Shown: piece by piece, positions 48,895 through 59,878 of the stretch
Layout: every line of letters begins with the position of its first letter
Position numbering within the stretch: position 1 is the first letter of the stretch
Source: DATKHR01 sp035939575
GTDB taxonomy: Bacteria > Acidobacteriota > Vicinamibacteria > Vicinamibacterales > CAVVIG01
Reading direction: 5' to 3'
DNA: 64,000 nucleotides
Assembly: GCA_035939575.1 (NCBI GenBank)
Contig: DASZFS010000389.1
Span: forward strand, 1-64,000
Notes under the pieces: model-generated
What the model saw: only the letters and a program-made list of their open reading frames with translations
The model's database searches: none
What the model was told of the DNA's origin: nothing
Made by a program: the position numbers and the translations under genes

Positions 48895-51800
48895 TCAGAA
48901 CGTGTACCTCGCCGCAAGCTGAACCTGCCGCGGCGTGTACACGAAGTAGTTGCTGTTCGCGTTCGTCAGCGAGCCGAAGGTCGGGTTGTAGGTCAGCGTC
49001 GGCGCCGCAACCGTCCCGCCCACGGTGTACATCAGTGTATTGGCGGAGGTGTAGTTCAACCGGTTCGTCAAGTTGAAGACATCCAGGATCCCCTCGATCT
49101 TGTGGCCGGCGCCGAGCGCGAACCCGCGCGACAGGCGAAGGTCGAGGTTCCCGGTGGTCGGCAGCAGGTAGGCGTTCCTCGCGATGGTCGGGAGTCGGTT
49201 CGACCCGCCGGCGCCGAGGACGCCGGTGGACACCCGCGCCGTGTTCGGCGTGTTGCCCGTCAGCGTGGCCGTGTAGGGTACGCCAGACGCAATCGTCAGC
49301 GTCGGCGAGATCGTGAAACCGGACAACAGCGTGTGCGTCATCGTCCCTTCGGCGCCGATGTTCGTGTTCCAGATCGCGTTCGCCACGAATCGATGCCTGA
49401 TCTCGAAGCTGGAGGTGCCGTCCTCGAGACCAAGAGCGAACGGGTTCAGCACGTTGTTCCCCGACGTGAACGTCGTCGAGCTCTGCCCACCATCGGTTGC
49501 CCTGGCCTCGGTGTAGCTGGCCTGCACCTGCAGGCCGTTGTTCAGCCGCCTGTTCAACTGGAACACGACACCGTTGTACTTCGAGTCGACGATGTCCGAG
49601 ATCGTCGAAATGCGTCCAAACGTCGGGTTCGGCCGCGCTCCGGTGAAGATCGGCATCGACAGGGACTGACCGTCGAGCGGTCCGCCGATGGCCTGATAGG
49701 TGACCGTTCCGGATGGGTTGGGCAGGTTCGCGTCGATGAACAGCGGGAGGTTGCGTCCCGCGCTCCCCACGTACGACACCGACACGACCGTGTTGGCCGC
49801 GATCTTGTGCTCGAGAATCACGTCGTACTCGTGCACGGTCGGATTCTGCGTGTTGTCACCGAAGACCACCACGTCCGGCCTGACCGGCGTCGCCGACGGG
49901 CTGGCGAGGATGTTCGGGAATGTTGGCGCGCCGGGTGAGTTGTTCAGCAGCTGCAGCGACAGCTGCCCGGACGCTGACCCGACGTTGGTGATGGCGTTCG
50001 AGATGGTCGAGTTGATGATGCGGCCGTAGAAGATGCCGTAGCCGCCGCGAACAACCGTGTCGCCCTTGCCGCTGAGATCGTACGCGACGCCGATGCGCGG
50101 CCCGAAATTGTTCTTGTCCGACGGGAAGACGGACGACGCCGGCAGCAGCGGGTTGGGGATCTGGGGTGACGGCATCTTCTCGTAGTCGTAGCGGAGGCCG
50201 AGATTCACGGTCGTCCGGGGGTTCGCGTGCCACGTATCCTGAACGAACACGTCGTAGTCATAGGTCGCGAACGTGAATGCCGTCGGGCCAAGGCCTTGCG
50301 TGAAGCTCGAGTACAGTCTCGTCGGCGCTCCGGCCGCGCGGGTCTCGTAGTCGGTGATGAAGTCCACGCGATTGTTGTAGGCGTACACGCCGCCCTCCTG
50401 GAACAGGTTGTCCAGGATGTCGGACACGCGGCTGATGTCGCCGCCGATCTTGATGAGATGCGAGCCGGTCGCCAGCGTGAACGTATCCCCGATGTCGATC
50501 CGGCGCTCGTCGGGGTAAGCGCGCCGTTCGAGGAAGTTCGGCTTGCCGAAACTGATTCCGCCCGTGCCTGAAATATCAACGGCCGGCGTCGTCCCGGCGG
50601 CGGACACCGGCTCGCCGGGCAGCGGCGCCTGGCTGCTCTGGAACTCGAAGTCGCGGCCCCACTGGAACTTGACCTCGTTCGTCATTCGCGCGCCGATGAC
50701 GGAGTTGAACCGCGCCGTCGTCCAGTCGTCATTCACGCCGTCGTTGCCCCAGCTCTCGACGCCGCGGTTCACGACGGCTGCCGTCTGGACGCCAGCCGGA
50801 GAGTCCCAACGCAGGCGGTTGTAGGTGACCGATAGCGACTGGTTGTTGTTGATCCTGAGATCGATCTTGGGCAGGAACAGCGTCTGATCGCCGGTACGCG
50901 GCACGACGCCGGTGAGGCCCTGGAGGAAGTTCAGGCCGTCGTTCGCCTGAGTCCCGGAAATACCGCGTGAGGTGAACGTCGCCAGCTCCGCGGCGCTGAA
51001 CGGCGCAAAGAACGAGCCCGGGTTGGTCGGAACCGCGACACCGGGGAAGTTGCGAACCTGCTGGTCGTAGCTGAAGAAGAAGAACGCCTTGTCCTTCTCG
51101 ATCGGACCGCCCACGGTCCCCCCGAACTGCTGGCGCCGGTCGTCAGGCTTGATCTGGACCGTCGTGTTCACGCCGTTCTGCAGGACCGTCTGCGTCTGGA
51201 ACGGATTGACTGCCCCCCAACTGTTGTCGCGGATGAAGTAGAACCCCGAGCCGTGCGGCTCGTTCGTTCCGCTCTTGGTGACGGCGTTCACGACGCCGCC
51301 GGCCGCGCGACCGTACTCGGCCGAATAGTTCGACGTCGTGACCTGGAACTCGCGCACGGCGTCGGTGCTGACTGAATAGGCGAGGCGCGTGCGCCCGCGC
51401 TCTTCTGCGAAGAACGCCTGGGTGTTGTCACCGCCGTCGACCGTGTTGTTGTTCAGCAGCCCGGAGATCCCGCGGAAGCTAACCAGTCCAAACGTGCCGT
51501 CCGGCGCGGCGCCCGGTGTCATCAGGGCGAAGGTGGACCAGCGGCGGGTGTTGGTCGGCAGGTTCGCAATGGTCGTCTGGTTGATGTTGGTGGAAAAGTC
51601 GGACTGTTCCGTGTTGATGACCGGCGCCTGCGCGATGACCTGCACCGTTTCGATCTGCGCGGCGACGCCGAGCGACGCGTCCAGATTGGTGACGCGTCCG
51701 ACCTCGACGACGATGCTGTCGCGCTTGAACGTTGAGAAGCCGCCGAGGCTGACCTCGACGGCGTATATGCCGGGCTGCAGGCGTATGACCAGAAAACGTC

Positions 51801-52017
51801 CGGAACCGTCGCTCGTCGCGGTCGCGGCGGCGTTTGTCGCGACGTTGCGTGCGCTGACCGTGGCGCCCGGAAGAATCCCTCCCGACTGGTCCGTGATGAG
51901 GCCGCCGATGGCGCCGTCAGTGGGTGACTGGGCGAACGCGACCGTCGTTACGCCGAGCCCCAGGATCCCCGCCACGCCTATCGCGCAAACCAGACGCGAC
52001 CACTTCGGATATGTCAT
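48895..52017 (-). CDS. Oar-type TonB-dependent receptor (copy 1)
   Basis: The 1040-residue outer-membrane protein starts at ATG 52017 (AGGAG 6 bp upstream; 17 extra residues of a longer frame have no signal character). It has a signal peptide (RLVCAIGVAGILGLGVTTVAFAQ) and a carboxypeptidase regulatory-like domain (GAIGGLITDQSGGILPGATVSARN). A plug includes TNINQTTIANLPTNTRRWSTFALMTPG and SRTNEPHGSGFYFIRD-like features, and a 22-strand-type barrel ends QVQLAARYTF with terminal Phe. It probably imports an unknown large substrate using the TonB-ExbBD encoded at 43690-46660. Confidence 0.9.
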   Translation of the reverse strand: MTYPKWSRLVCAIGVAGILGLGVTTVAFAQSPTDGAIGGLITDQSGGILPGATVSARNVATNAAATATSDGSGRFLVIRLQPGIYAVEVSLGGFSTFKRDSIVVEVGRVTNLDASLGVAAQIETVQVIAQAPVINTEQSDFSTNINQTTIANLPTNTRRWSTFALMTPGAAPDGTFGLVSFRGISGLLNNNTVDGGDNTQAFFAEERGRTRLAYSVSTDAVREFQVTTSNYSAEYGRAAGGVVNAVTKSGTNEPHGSGFYFIRDNSWGAVNPFQTQTVLQNGVNTTVQIKPDDRRQQFGGTVGGPIEKDKAFFFFSYDQQVRNFPGVAVPTNPGSFFAPFSAAELATFTSRGISGTQANDGLNFLQGLTGVVPRTGDQTLFLPKIDLRINNNQSLSVTYNRLRWDSPAGVQTAAVVNRGVESWGNDGVNDDWTTARFNSVIGARMTNEVKFQWGRDFEFQSSQAPLPGEPVSAAGTTPAVDISGTGGISFGKPNFLERRAYPDERRIDIGDTFTLATGSHLIKIGGDISRVSDILDNLFQEGGVYAYNNRVDFITDYETRAAGAPTRLYSSFTQGLGPTAFTFATYDYDVFVQDTWHANPRTTVNLGLRYDYEKMPSPQIPNPLLPASSVFPSDKNNFGPRIGVAYDLSGKGDTVVRGGYGIFYGRIINSTISNAITNVGSASGQLSLQLLNNSPGAPTFPNILASPSATPVRPDVVVFGDNTQNPTVHEYDVILEHKIAANTVVSVSYVGSAGRNLPLFIDANLPNPSGTVTYQAIGGPLDGQSLSMPIFTGARPNPTFGRISTISDIVDSKYNGVVFQLNRRLNNGLQVQASYTEARATDGGQSSTTFTSGNNVLNPFALGLEDGTSSFEIRHRFVANAIWNTNIGAEGTMTHTLLSGFTISPTLTIASGVPYTATLTGNTPNTARVSTGVLGAGGSNRLPTIARNAYLLPTTGNLDLRLSRGFALGAGHKIEGILDVFNLTNRLNYTSANTLMYTVGGTVAAPTLTYNPTFGSLTNANSNYFVYTPRQVQLAARYTF

Positions 52018-52098
52018 TGCGTACTCCTGCTCCAAAGGAATGAGAATTACTCTCGAAAAACCGAGCAATTTTACCCTTGCGGGCTGGAGCGACTACGT

Positions 52099-52132
52099 AA
52101 AAAGAGGCTGCCAGGCATCGCCTGACAGCCTC
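52099..52132 (-). terminator. Intrinsic terminator after Oar-type receptor copy 2
   Basis: On the minus strand a 13-bp stem (gaggctgtcaggc / gcctggcagcctc, one G-U) with a 3-nt loop is followed by TTTTT. Its core is shared with the terminator at 55669-55703. Confidence 0.88.
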
Positions 52133-52176
52133 TCGGCCGCCTCTGATCCAAGGGCTCGTAGAGAGAGACAAGCTCA

Positions 52177-52201
52177 GCCGATGGATAGTCAATCCATCGG
52201 C
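52177..52201. other. 10-bp perfect stem-loop just after the receptor stop
   Basis: gccgatggat and atccatcggc pair perfectly around agtca, directly downstream of the receptor ending at 52213. There is no T-tract; it may stabilise the mRNA 3' end upstream of the true terminator at 52099. Confidence 0.6.
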
Positions 52202-52212
52202 GGCCTTGCGAC

Positions 52213-55200
52213 CTACTGGAAGGTGTACCTGAAGCTGAGCATCATCACGTAGACGTCGGGCAACGTTGTCGGTGAACCCACGCCAGCCGTCTGCAGGAAT
52301 GAGTGGTCGATCAGTTGCAGGCCGTTGGCGCCAGTGATCGTTGCGAGGTTGTAGGTGAGCCGCCCCTGGGCATCTGCGGACGGATTCGTCAGAATTCTCG
52401 GCTGCAGCAATATCTGTCCGACGCCCCAATTGTGATTCACCAGGTTTCCAAAGTTCAGGATATCGAGACGAACCTGACCGGAGTGGCGGTGCCCGCCGAG
52501 GCTGTGAAAGACGTCCTGCACCACGCTCAGGTCCAGGCGCGTCACGATTGGATAGAACACGGCATTGCGTTCGGCGTACTGCCCTCGATGGCTGCTGAGG
52601 TACGAATCCTGCTGGATGTAGGCCTGGAAGGCCGCAGCCTGCTGGTCTGCGGTAAATGTCTTCCCGCCTGTGTTCAGCGGCTTGAAGTTCATCTCCGACG
52701 TGTCGCGCGGGATGTAGATCAGGTCGTTGGCGGCTGAGTCGCCGTTCGCGTCCTGCGCGAAGACGTAGCTGCCGTTGCCGTTCGTGTGCCCGTCCAGGAA
52801 CGCCGCGATCGTCGTCGCGCCGAGCGAAAAGTACTGCTTCGTGTAAGACGGCGCGAAGAAGAATCGGTGGCCGGGCGAGTAGCTGGAGTATCCGAGCGGC
52901 GGGTTGTTCGGATCGCTCACGATCGGATTGCCCGTCCAGGACCCCGCGGCGATCGAGCCGGGGTCGACGGTGTTCTTCGCGTTCGTGTAGCTGTACCCAC
53001 CCTTGAATGTGAACCCGTGCGACATCGGCTTCGACAGGCTGGCGGCGGTCGTCCACGACCGGCCGACGTTCTGATTGGTCAGGACGATGTTCTCGATAAT
53101 CTGATCGCCGGCCGCGTTGTTGATGCGGTTCACGCACGGGCCGACCTGCCCTGTCGCGGCGCAGACCGGGCCGACCCATCGCGGCCGGCTGTCGATCCCC
53201 GTGTACGCCGACTGCGCGGCCGGCAGGTTCGCGTTGAAGTACGCCATCCCGTTCACGTCGCGGTTGTAGATCAACTCGCCCGTCGCGACGAGGCCCAACG
53301 GCAGACGACGATCGACCGCGATGTTGGTGCGCCACGTCTGCGGGAACTTGAAGTTGGGGTCGGTGACAGCGAGATCGACGCTCGCCGCCGGCGCGCCCGT
53401 TACCGACTTCGGCTTGTACGCGTCGGGGTTCGGGTTGAACGGAAACGCGCTCGTGTTGTCGACCTGGACAAGGCCGGTCAACATTCCGGTATTGCCGATC
53501 TGATTCGAGATCCAGACGTATGCCGGTTTGCCGGTGAACACTCCGGTGCCGCCGCGCAGCTGCGTCTGCTGATCGCCGGCCAGGTCATAGTTGAAGCCGA
53601 CGCGCGGCGACCAGAGAGGCGACGCTTTCGGGAGGGCGCCGGTGTTGTACTGGATCGGGCTTCCATCCTGATTGCGGAACGACAACTGGTCGACCGCCGG
53701 ATTGTCGAAACCCGTGGCACCGAACTTCGCGACGTCGACGCGGAGGCCCGCGGTGACGGTCAGGTTCGTCTTCGGCCGCCACTCATCCTGCGCGTAGCCG
53801 CTCGTGTACCACACGTCCAGCGGCTGCGTCGGCTTGTCCAGGCCCGGGATGTTCAGATACCGCACCTGGAACCTGCGCAGCGTCACCGGTGACGTCGTGC
53901 GGTTCGGGTTGGCAAGGTAGCCGTTCGCGTCGGTCATGAAGTCGGCGAGCGAGTTGTAGACGTAGGCGCTCTGCTTGCCGGGGAAGAAGACGTTCTCCGA
54001 GTGGTACTTCTCGACGGAGGCGCCGACGGTCAGCGAATGGTGCGCGCCGAACTTCGTCAGGCTGTCCTGCGCCTGGAACGTGTTGTAGCGGAGCTCGTTG
54101 TTGGGCGTGAACGGCTCGGAGCCGAAGGACGTGTAGGCGACGCCGTTGCCGTCGAGGATATCCACGAATGGGAACAAGGTGTCGAGCGCGCCGCGGCTCT
54201 CGTCCTGATGGGTATAGCCGGCGATGAACGTATTCGTCAGGTGGCTCCCCAAGACCGAGTTCCACTCGCCGATACCCGAGCGGATGTTCTCGAGAATTGA
54301 GTAGTCGGAATTCGCGAAGTTCAGGAAGTTCGTCGTGAACGGCGATCGTCCACCTGGGTTGCCGAGTGACGAGGACGTGGACAAATTGACCGGCGTATCC
54401 GAGTTGAGCTGGTTGTAGCGGAACGTGACCTTGTTCTGGCTGTTCACGTTGTAGTCGCCCTTGACCAGGAACGGCTTGCCGGGCGTCGTCTTGCTGATGT
54501 TTTGATACGGACCGGTGTTGTAGTTGAACTTGGAGCTCAGAAAGGAGCTGAGCGCGTCGAGATCCGATGCCAGGACACGCGTTGTGTTGCCGCCGGCGGG
54601 CACGCCGCCCGGATTCGCCACGAAGGTCGAAAGCGGCCGCGTGTCGGTCTGGCTCTCGAAGCTCTCGAAGAAAAACAGCCGGTTCTGGATGATCGGTCCG
54701 CCAACCCACTCGCCCGCGTTGGTCGTCTTGAAGGTGCCCGGGTTGACGGTGTTGCCAGCGGCGTCGGTGCCGACGAACGATTGATTGCGATAGCGGTAGT
54801 AGCCAGACCCGGTGAAGCTGTTCGTGCCGCTGCGCGTCACCGTGTTCACGCCGGCGCCCACGAAATTGCCCTGGCGGACGTCGTACGGCGCGACGCTGAC
54901 CTGGATCTGTTCGATCGCTTCGAGGGATATCGGCGCGACACCCGTGCGGTCGCCCGGCTGACCCGCCAGACCGAACGAGTTGTTGAAGTAGGAGCCGTCG
55001 ACCGTGATGTTGTTCATCCGGTTGTCCTGGCCCGCGAAGCCGCCAGCATTGCTGCCGTTGCCGGTGTACTCGGGCGACAGCCGCGCGATGTCGTTGATGC
55101 GTCCGTTAACCGTCGGCAGCGTGGCCAAGTCGTCGCGGGTTACGGCGGTCGCGGCGCCGGTGTGCGTCGAGCTGAACACGGGGTCGAACTGGGCGACCAC

Positions 55201-55578
55201 CGTGATCGTCTCGGCGACCGCAGCCACTCTCAATGAAAACGTCAAGTCGGACGCGACGCCGAGCGACAGCGTGACGTTGTTCTGGACTTCGGTCGTGAAG
55301 CCTGAGAGCGATGCGGTCACCTTGTATGGGCCGCCGACGCGCATCCCCGGGATGAAGAATCGGCCGTCAGCTTGAGTAACGGCCTCGTAATTGGTGCCCG
55401 ACGGTTCGTGAACTGCCGAGATGCTGGCGCCCGGAATCACGGCACCTTGTGCGTCCTTGACCACGCCGGTGACCGCGCTGGTGGTTACGCCCTGCGCAGC
55501 CGCGGGGCGCGCGGAGAAGGAGATTGCCAGGACCACACCGACGGCACACACCCACGGCGACCAATACCTTTGTTGCAT
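52213..55578 (-). CDS. Oar-type TonB-dependent receptor (copy 2)
   Basis: The 1121-residue outer-membrane protein has a signal peptide (VCAVGVVLAISFSARPAAAQ), a carboxypeptidase-like domain (AVTGVVKDAQGAVIPGASISAVHEPSG), a plug (LPTVNGRINDIARLSPEY, MNNITVDGSYFNNSFGLAG, TRSGTNSFTGSGYYRYRN) and a long barrel ending MLSFRYTFQ. Gly-x-Asp-like loops and length are typical of Oar receptors that take up or export large ligands. It is distantly similar to the downstream receptor. It has its own terminator at 52099, so the two receptors are probably separate transcripts. Confidence 0.9.
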   Translation of the reverse strand: MQQRYWSPWVCAVGVVLAISFSARPAAAQGVTTSAVTGVVKDAQGAVIPGASISAVHEPSGTNYEAVTQADGRFFIPGMRVGGPYKVTASLSGFTTEVQNNVTLSLGVASDLTFSLRVAAVAETITVVAQFDPVFSSTHTGAATAVTRDDLATLPTVNGRINDIARLSPEYTGNGSNAGGFAGQDNRMNNITVDGSYFNNSFGLAGQPGDRTGVAPISLEAIEQIQVSVAPYDVRQGNFVGAGVNTVTRSGTNSFTGSGYYRYRNQSFVGTDAAGNTVNPGTFKTTNAGEWVGGPIIQNRLFFFESFESQTDTRPLSTFVANPGGVPAGGNTTRVLASDLDALSSFLSSKFNYNTGPYQNISKTTPGKPFLVKGDYNVNSQNKVTFRYNQLNSDTPVNLSTSSSLGNPGGRSPFTTNFLNFANSDYSILENIRSGIGEWNSVLGSHLTNTFIAGYTHQDESRGALDTLFPFVDILDGNGVAYTSFGSEPFTPNNELRYNTFQAQDSLTKFGAHHSLTVGASVEKYHSENVFFPGKQSAYVYNSLADFMTDANGYLANPNRTTSPVTLRRFQVRYLNIPGLDKPTQPLDVWYTSGYAQDEWRPKTNLTVTAGLRVDVAKFGATGFDNPAVDQLSFRNQDGSPIQYNTGALPKASPLWSPRVGFNYDLAGDQQTQLRGGTGVFTGKPAYVWISNQIGNTGMLTGLVQVDNTSAFPFNPNPDAYKPKSVTGAPAASVDLAVTDPNFKFPQTWRTNIAVDRRLPLGLVATGELIYNRDVNGMAYFNANLPAAQSAYTGIDSRPRWVGPVCAATGQVGPCVNRINNAAGDQIIENIVLTNQNVGRSWTTAASLSKPMSHGFTFKGGYSYTNAKNTVDPGSIAAGSWTGNPIVSDPNNPPLGYSSYSPGHRFFFAPSYTKQYFSLGATTIAAFLDGHTNGNGSYVFAQDANGDSAANDLIYIPRDTSEMNFKPLNTGGKTFTADQQAAAFQAYIQQDSYLSSHRGQYAERNAVFYPIVTRLDLSVVQDVFHSLGGHRHSGQVRLDILNFGNLVNHNWGVGQILLQPRILTNPSADAQGRLTYNLATITGANGLQLIDHSFLQTAGVGSPTTLPDVYVMMLSFRYTFQ

Positions 55579-55668
55579 CGCTGAGCTCCCGCTACTGGAG
55601 ATGATGTTGTTGACGAAAGCGGGATTCTACCCTCAGCCGAGGCCGGATGGTATGACGGTCGTGCAAAC

Positions 55669-55703
55669 AAAAAAAGGGCTGCCAGGCAGGTACCTGACAG
55701 CCC
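55669..55703 (-). terminator. Intrinsic terminator after the TPR lipoprotein gene
   Basis: On the minus strand stem gggctgtcagg / cctggcagccc (one G-U) with a 6-nt loop is followed by TTTTTTT. The ggctg(t/c)cagg core is the same as in the terminator at 52099-52132. Confidence 0.88.
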
Positions 55704-55745
55704 AGGATCCAACGAAATTGTCGGGTTGCCGGTGGAAGGGCCGGC

Positions 55746-56735
55746 TCAGTCGTTCGTGCCCGCTGCCGTCTTCTTGCGCAGCTCGTTCGCCCTGTCCCGG
55801 AGTTTGTCCGCCTCGTTGAGCAGCTCTTTCTGAACCTTCGGGTCCTTTTCCATGTTCGCCTTGAGGCGAAGGAGCAGCCCCTTGTAGACGAGGGCTTCGG
55901 CGTAGTCCGGCTTGATCTGGAGCGCGTGGTCGATCGCCTGCACGCCCTTGTCCACGAAGTCCTTCTTTTCAGCCTCTTTGAGGTGCGCGTCACGGAACGC
56001 CTTGTCCCAGTAGAAGGTGGAGATCGTGTAGTAGGCCTCGGGGTTGTTCGGCTCGCGCGCCGCGCGCTGCTCGAGCGCTTCAATGGTCTTGTCGAACTGG
56101 CCCTGCCGGTTGTAGTAGCCGGCGAGCTGCATGTAGCCCGCGGAGTCGCCGGGCTTGGCCTCCTTGCCCTTGACGTACATCTGCTCGGCGGCGTCGTAGA
56201 CGCCCGCGTCTTCGTAAAGCTTCGCGAGCTGGAAGTAGTAGGTCGGGTCGCCCGGATCCTGTTGAATCATCTTCTGGAGCACCGGCTCCGCCTTCCCCGG
56301 GTCGTTCAGCTTCTCGGAGCCATACGTGCTCACCAGGTACTCCATGGAGCGCTTGCCGAGGGTCTTGTCGATCGGGTCGGTCGACACGGCGAGCGATTCG
56401 GCGGCTTTCGTGTAATTGTCGACGGCTTTCGTGAGGAGCGCGTCGTTGTCCGCCTCCCCTTTCTTGCTCGGCTTGTACAGGTTGTCGTAGCTGTTTCCGA
56501 GGAAGAAATGCGCCTGATGAGCCGGCTGGCTATCGGGCGCCGCCTGAATCGTCTGCTCGTACAACTCCGCGGCCTTCTTGTAGTCCTGCTGCTGGTAGGC
56601 CTGATTGGCCTCTTTAAAGGCCTTCTTGGCCTGCAGCTCGCCGACCCGACCGCAACCGGCCACCATGACTGATCCCAGGACCAGCACCGCTGATCCCAGG
56701 GCCGCAGCCAGCGGCGCACCCGACAAAGAACGCAT
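55746..56735 (-). CDS. TPR-repeat lipoprotein
   Basis: The 329-residue lipoprotein starts at ATG 56735 behind AGGGGG (earlier ATGs add residues before the signal). The lipobox is VMVAGC, and then come six or so TPR units (AKKAFKEANQAYQQQDYKKAAELYEQTIQAAPDSQ, YYFQLAKLYEDAGVYDAAEQMYVKGKEAKPGD, AGYYNRQGQFDKTIEALEQRAAREPNN, ALQIKPDYAEALVYKGLLLR). It is probably a periplasmic or outer-membrane scaffolding protein. The gene is preceded by a good promoter and divergent from relA/spoT. Confidence 0.85.
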   Translation of the reverse strand: MRSLSGAPLAAALGSAVLVLGSVMVAGCGRVGELQAKKAFKEANQAYQQQDYKKAAELYEQTIQAAPDSQPAHQAHFFLGNSYDNLYKPSKKGEADNDALLTKAVDNYTKAAESLAVSTDPIDKTLGKRSMEYLVSTYGSEKLNDPGKAEPVLQKMIQQDPGDPTYYFQLAKLYEDAGVYDAAEQMYVKGKEAKPGDSAGYMQLAGYYNRQGQFDKTIEALEQRAAREPNNPEAYYTISTFYWDKAFRDAHLKEAEKKDFVDKGVQAIDHALQIKPDYAEALVYKGLLLRLKANMEKDPKVQKELLNEADKLRDRANELRKKTAAGTND

Positions 56736-56794
56736 TGAGCCCCCTAACGACATGCGAGAAGATCCGGGAAAATAATCGCAGGTAAAACCGGGCC

Positions 56795-56824
56795 AGTATA
56801 GTGAAGCCAAAAAACGTACGTCAA
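56795..56824 (-). promoter_or_regulatory. Sigma70-type promoter of the TPR lipoprotein gene
   Basis: On the minus strand TTGACG (56819-56824), an 18-bp spacer and TATACT (56795-56800) lie about 60 bp before the ATG. Confidence 0.65.
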
Positions 56825-56880
56825 GGCGCGGTTTACTATTGGTTTAGACACCGTTTTTCGTGATTTAGCCATCGTTTCCC

Positions 56881-59052
<2,172 letters not shown>

Positions 59053-59074
59053 ACGACATCGCAAGTCTCAGATT

Positions 59075-59200
59075 GGGCTGAAGACTCATGATCCGCGTGC
59101 AGTTGCCTCGCCCCAAAATCAAAACTCTCTCAAGAGCTCGACAGCGTCGTCAGAAATCGAGGGCGTAGGCAACTGCACGCGGATCATGAGTCTTCGGCCC
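59075..59200. repeat. Long inverted repeat, second copy of the window-edge element
   Basis: The arms 59075-59108 and 59167-59200 are 34 bp and pair at 33 positions, the exception being a G-U wobble on the plus-strand RNA. A further 5 bp pair after a 1-nt bulge, leaving a loop of about 50 nt. The right arm matches bases 10-42 of the window. It lies between the convergent rel and ridA genes and may serve as a bidirectional terminator or be a mobile mini-element. A truncated extra copy of agtcttcagccc follows at 59208. Confidence 0.88.
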
Positions 59201-59235
59201 GGCTCAAAGTCTTCAGCCCCTTCTACGGTCCGGCT

Positions 59236-59613
59236 TCAGAAGCTTGCGATGGCGTCGATCTCGACACGCGCGTCGCGCGGCAGGCGCGCGACCTGTACCG
59301 TCGCGCGCGCGGGGAACGGCTCAGAGAAGTACGAGCCGTAGACCTCGTTGACGGTTGCGAAGTCGGCCATGTCGGCGAGATAGATCGTCGTGCGCGCGAC
59401 GTCGGCGAAGGACAGGCCAGCTGCCTCGAGGACGGCTGCGAGGTTCTGCATCACGCGCCGCGTTTGCACCGCGGCGTCGCCGTCCAGCATCTGGCCGGTC
59501 GCTGGATCCAGCGCCACCTGCCCGGAAAGGAAAAGAAGCTGGCCGACGCGGATGGCCTGCGAGTACGGCCCGATGGCTTTCGGGGCCCCGGCGGTGGAGA
59601 ACGCCTGTTTCAC
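59236..59613 (-). CDS. ridA: RidA family enamine/imine deaminase
   Basis: The 125-residue protein (GTG 59613, overlapping the L28 stop by 4 bp) has the RidA pattern KAIGPYSQAIRVGQLLFLSGQVALDP...QTRRVMQNLAAVLEAAGLSFADVARTTIYLADMADFATVNEVYGSYF, and ends FPARATVQVARLPRDARVEIDAIASF with the conserved Arg-x-x-Val and Glu. It hydrolyses reactive 2-aminoacrylate. Longer frames upstream only add antisense L28 sequence. Confidence 0.92.
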   Translation of the reverse strand: MKQAFSTAGAPKAIGPYSQAIRVGQLLFLSGQVALDPATGQMLDGDAAVQTRRVMQNLAAVLEAAGLSFADVARTTIYLADMADFATVNEVYGSYFSEPFPARATVQVARLPRDARVEIDAIASF

Positions 59614-59801
59614 GCGGCCTTTGTCACTCTTCCCGAGCGAATGCACCGCGTGCAGGCGCGAATCCGCTTCACACCACCGTTGATGACCGCGCGGACGACT
59701 TGAAGGTTCGGTTCGAAGCGCCGCGCGCTGACGTTGTTCGCGTGGCTGTGCTGCCGGCCGACGACGGGGGTTTTGCCGCAAATCTCACACTGCTTGGCCA
59801 T
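59610..59801 (-). CDS. rpmB: 50S ribosomal protein L28
   Basis: The 63-residue protein (ATG 59801) reads MAKQCEICGKTPVVGRQ...SHANNVSARRFEPNLQVVRA and is a zinc-binding L28, with CxxC at both ends (CEIC and CTRC). It is a structural subunit of the large ribosomal subunit. It is translationally coupled to ridA by a GTGA overlap, an unusual partner. Confidence 0.92.
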   Translation of the reverse strand: MAKQCEICGKTPVVGRQHSHANNVSARRFEPNLQVVRAVINGGVKRIRACTRCIRSGRVTKAA

Positions 59802-59878
59802 ACTCACTTCCAACACTCGAGGCCTCAACGCTGGCGCGGGTTGAGCCTCGAGCCAAAACCCCAATTATATCCGTGCGA

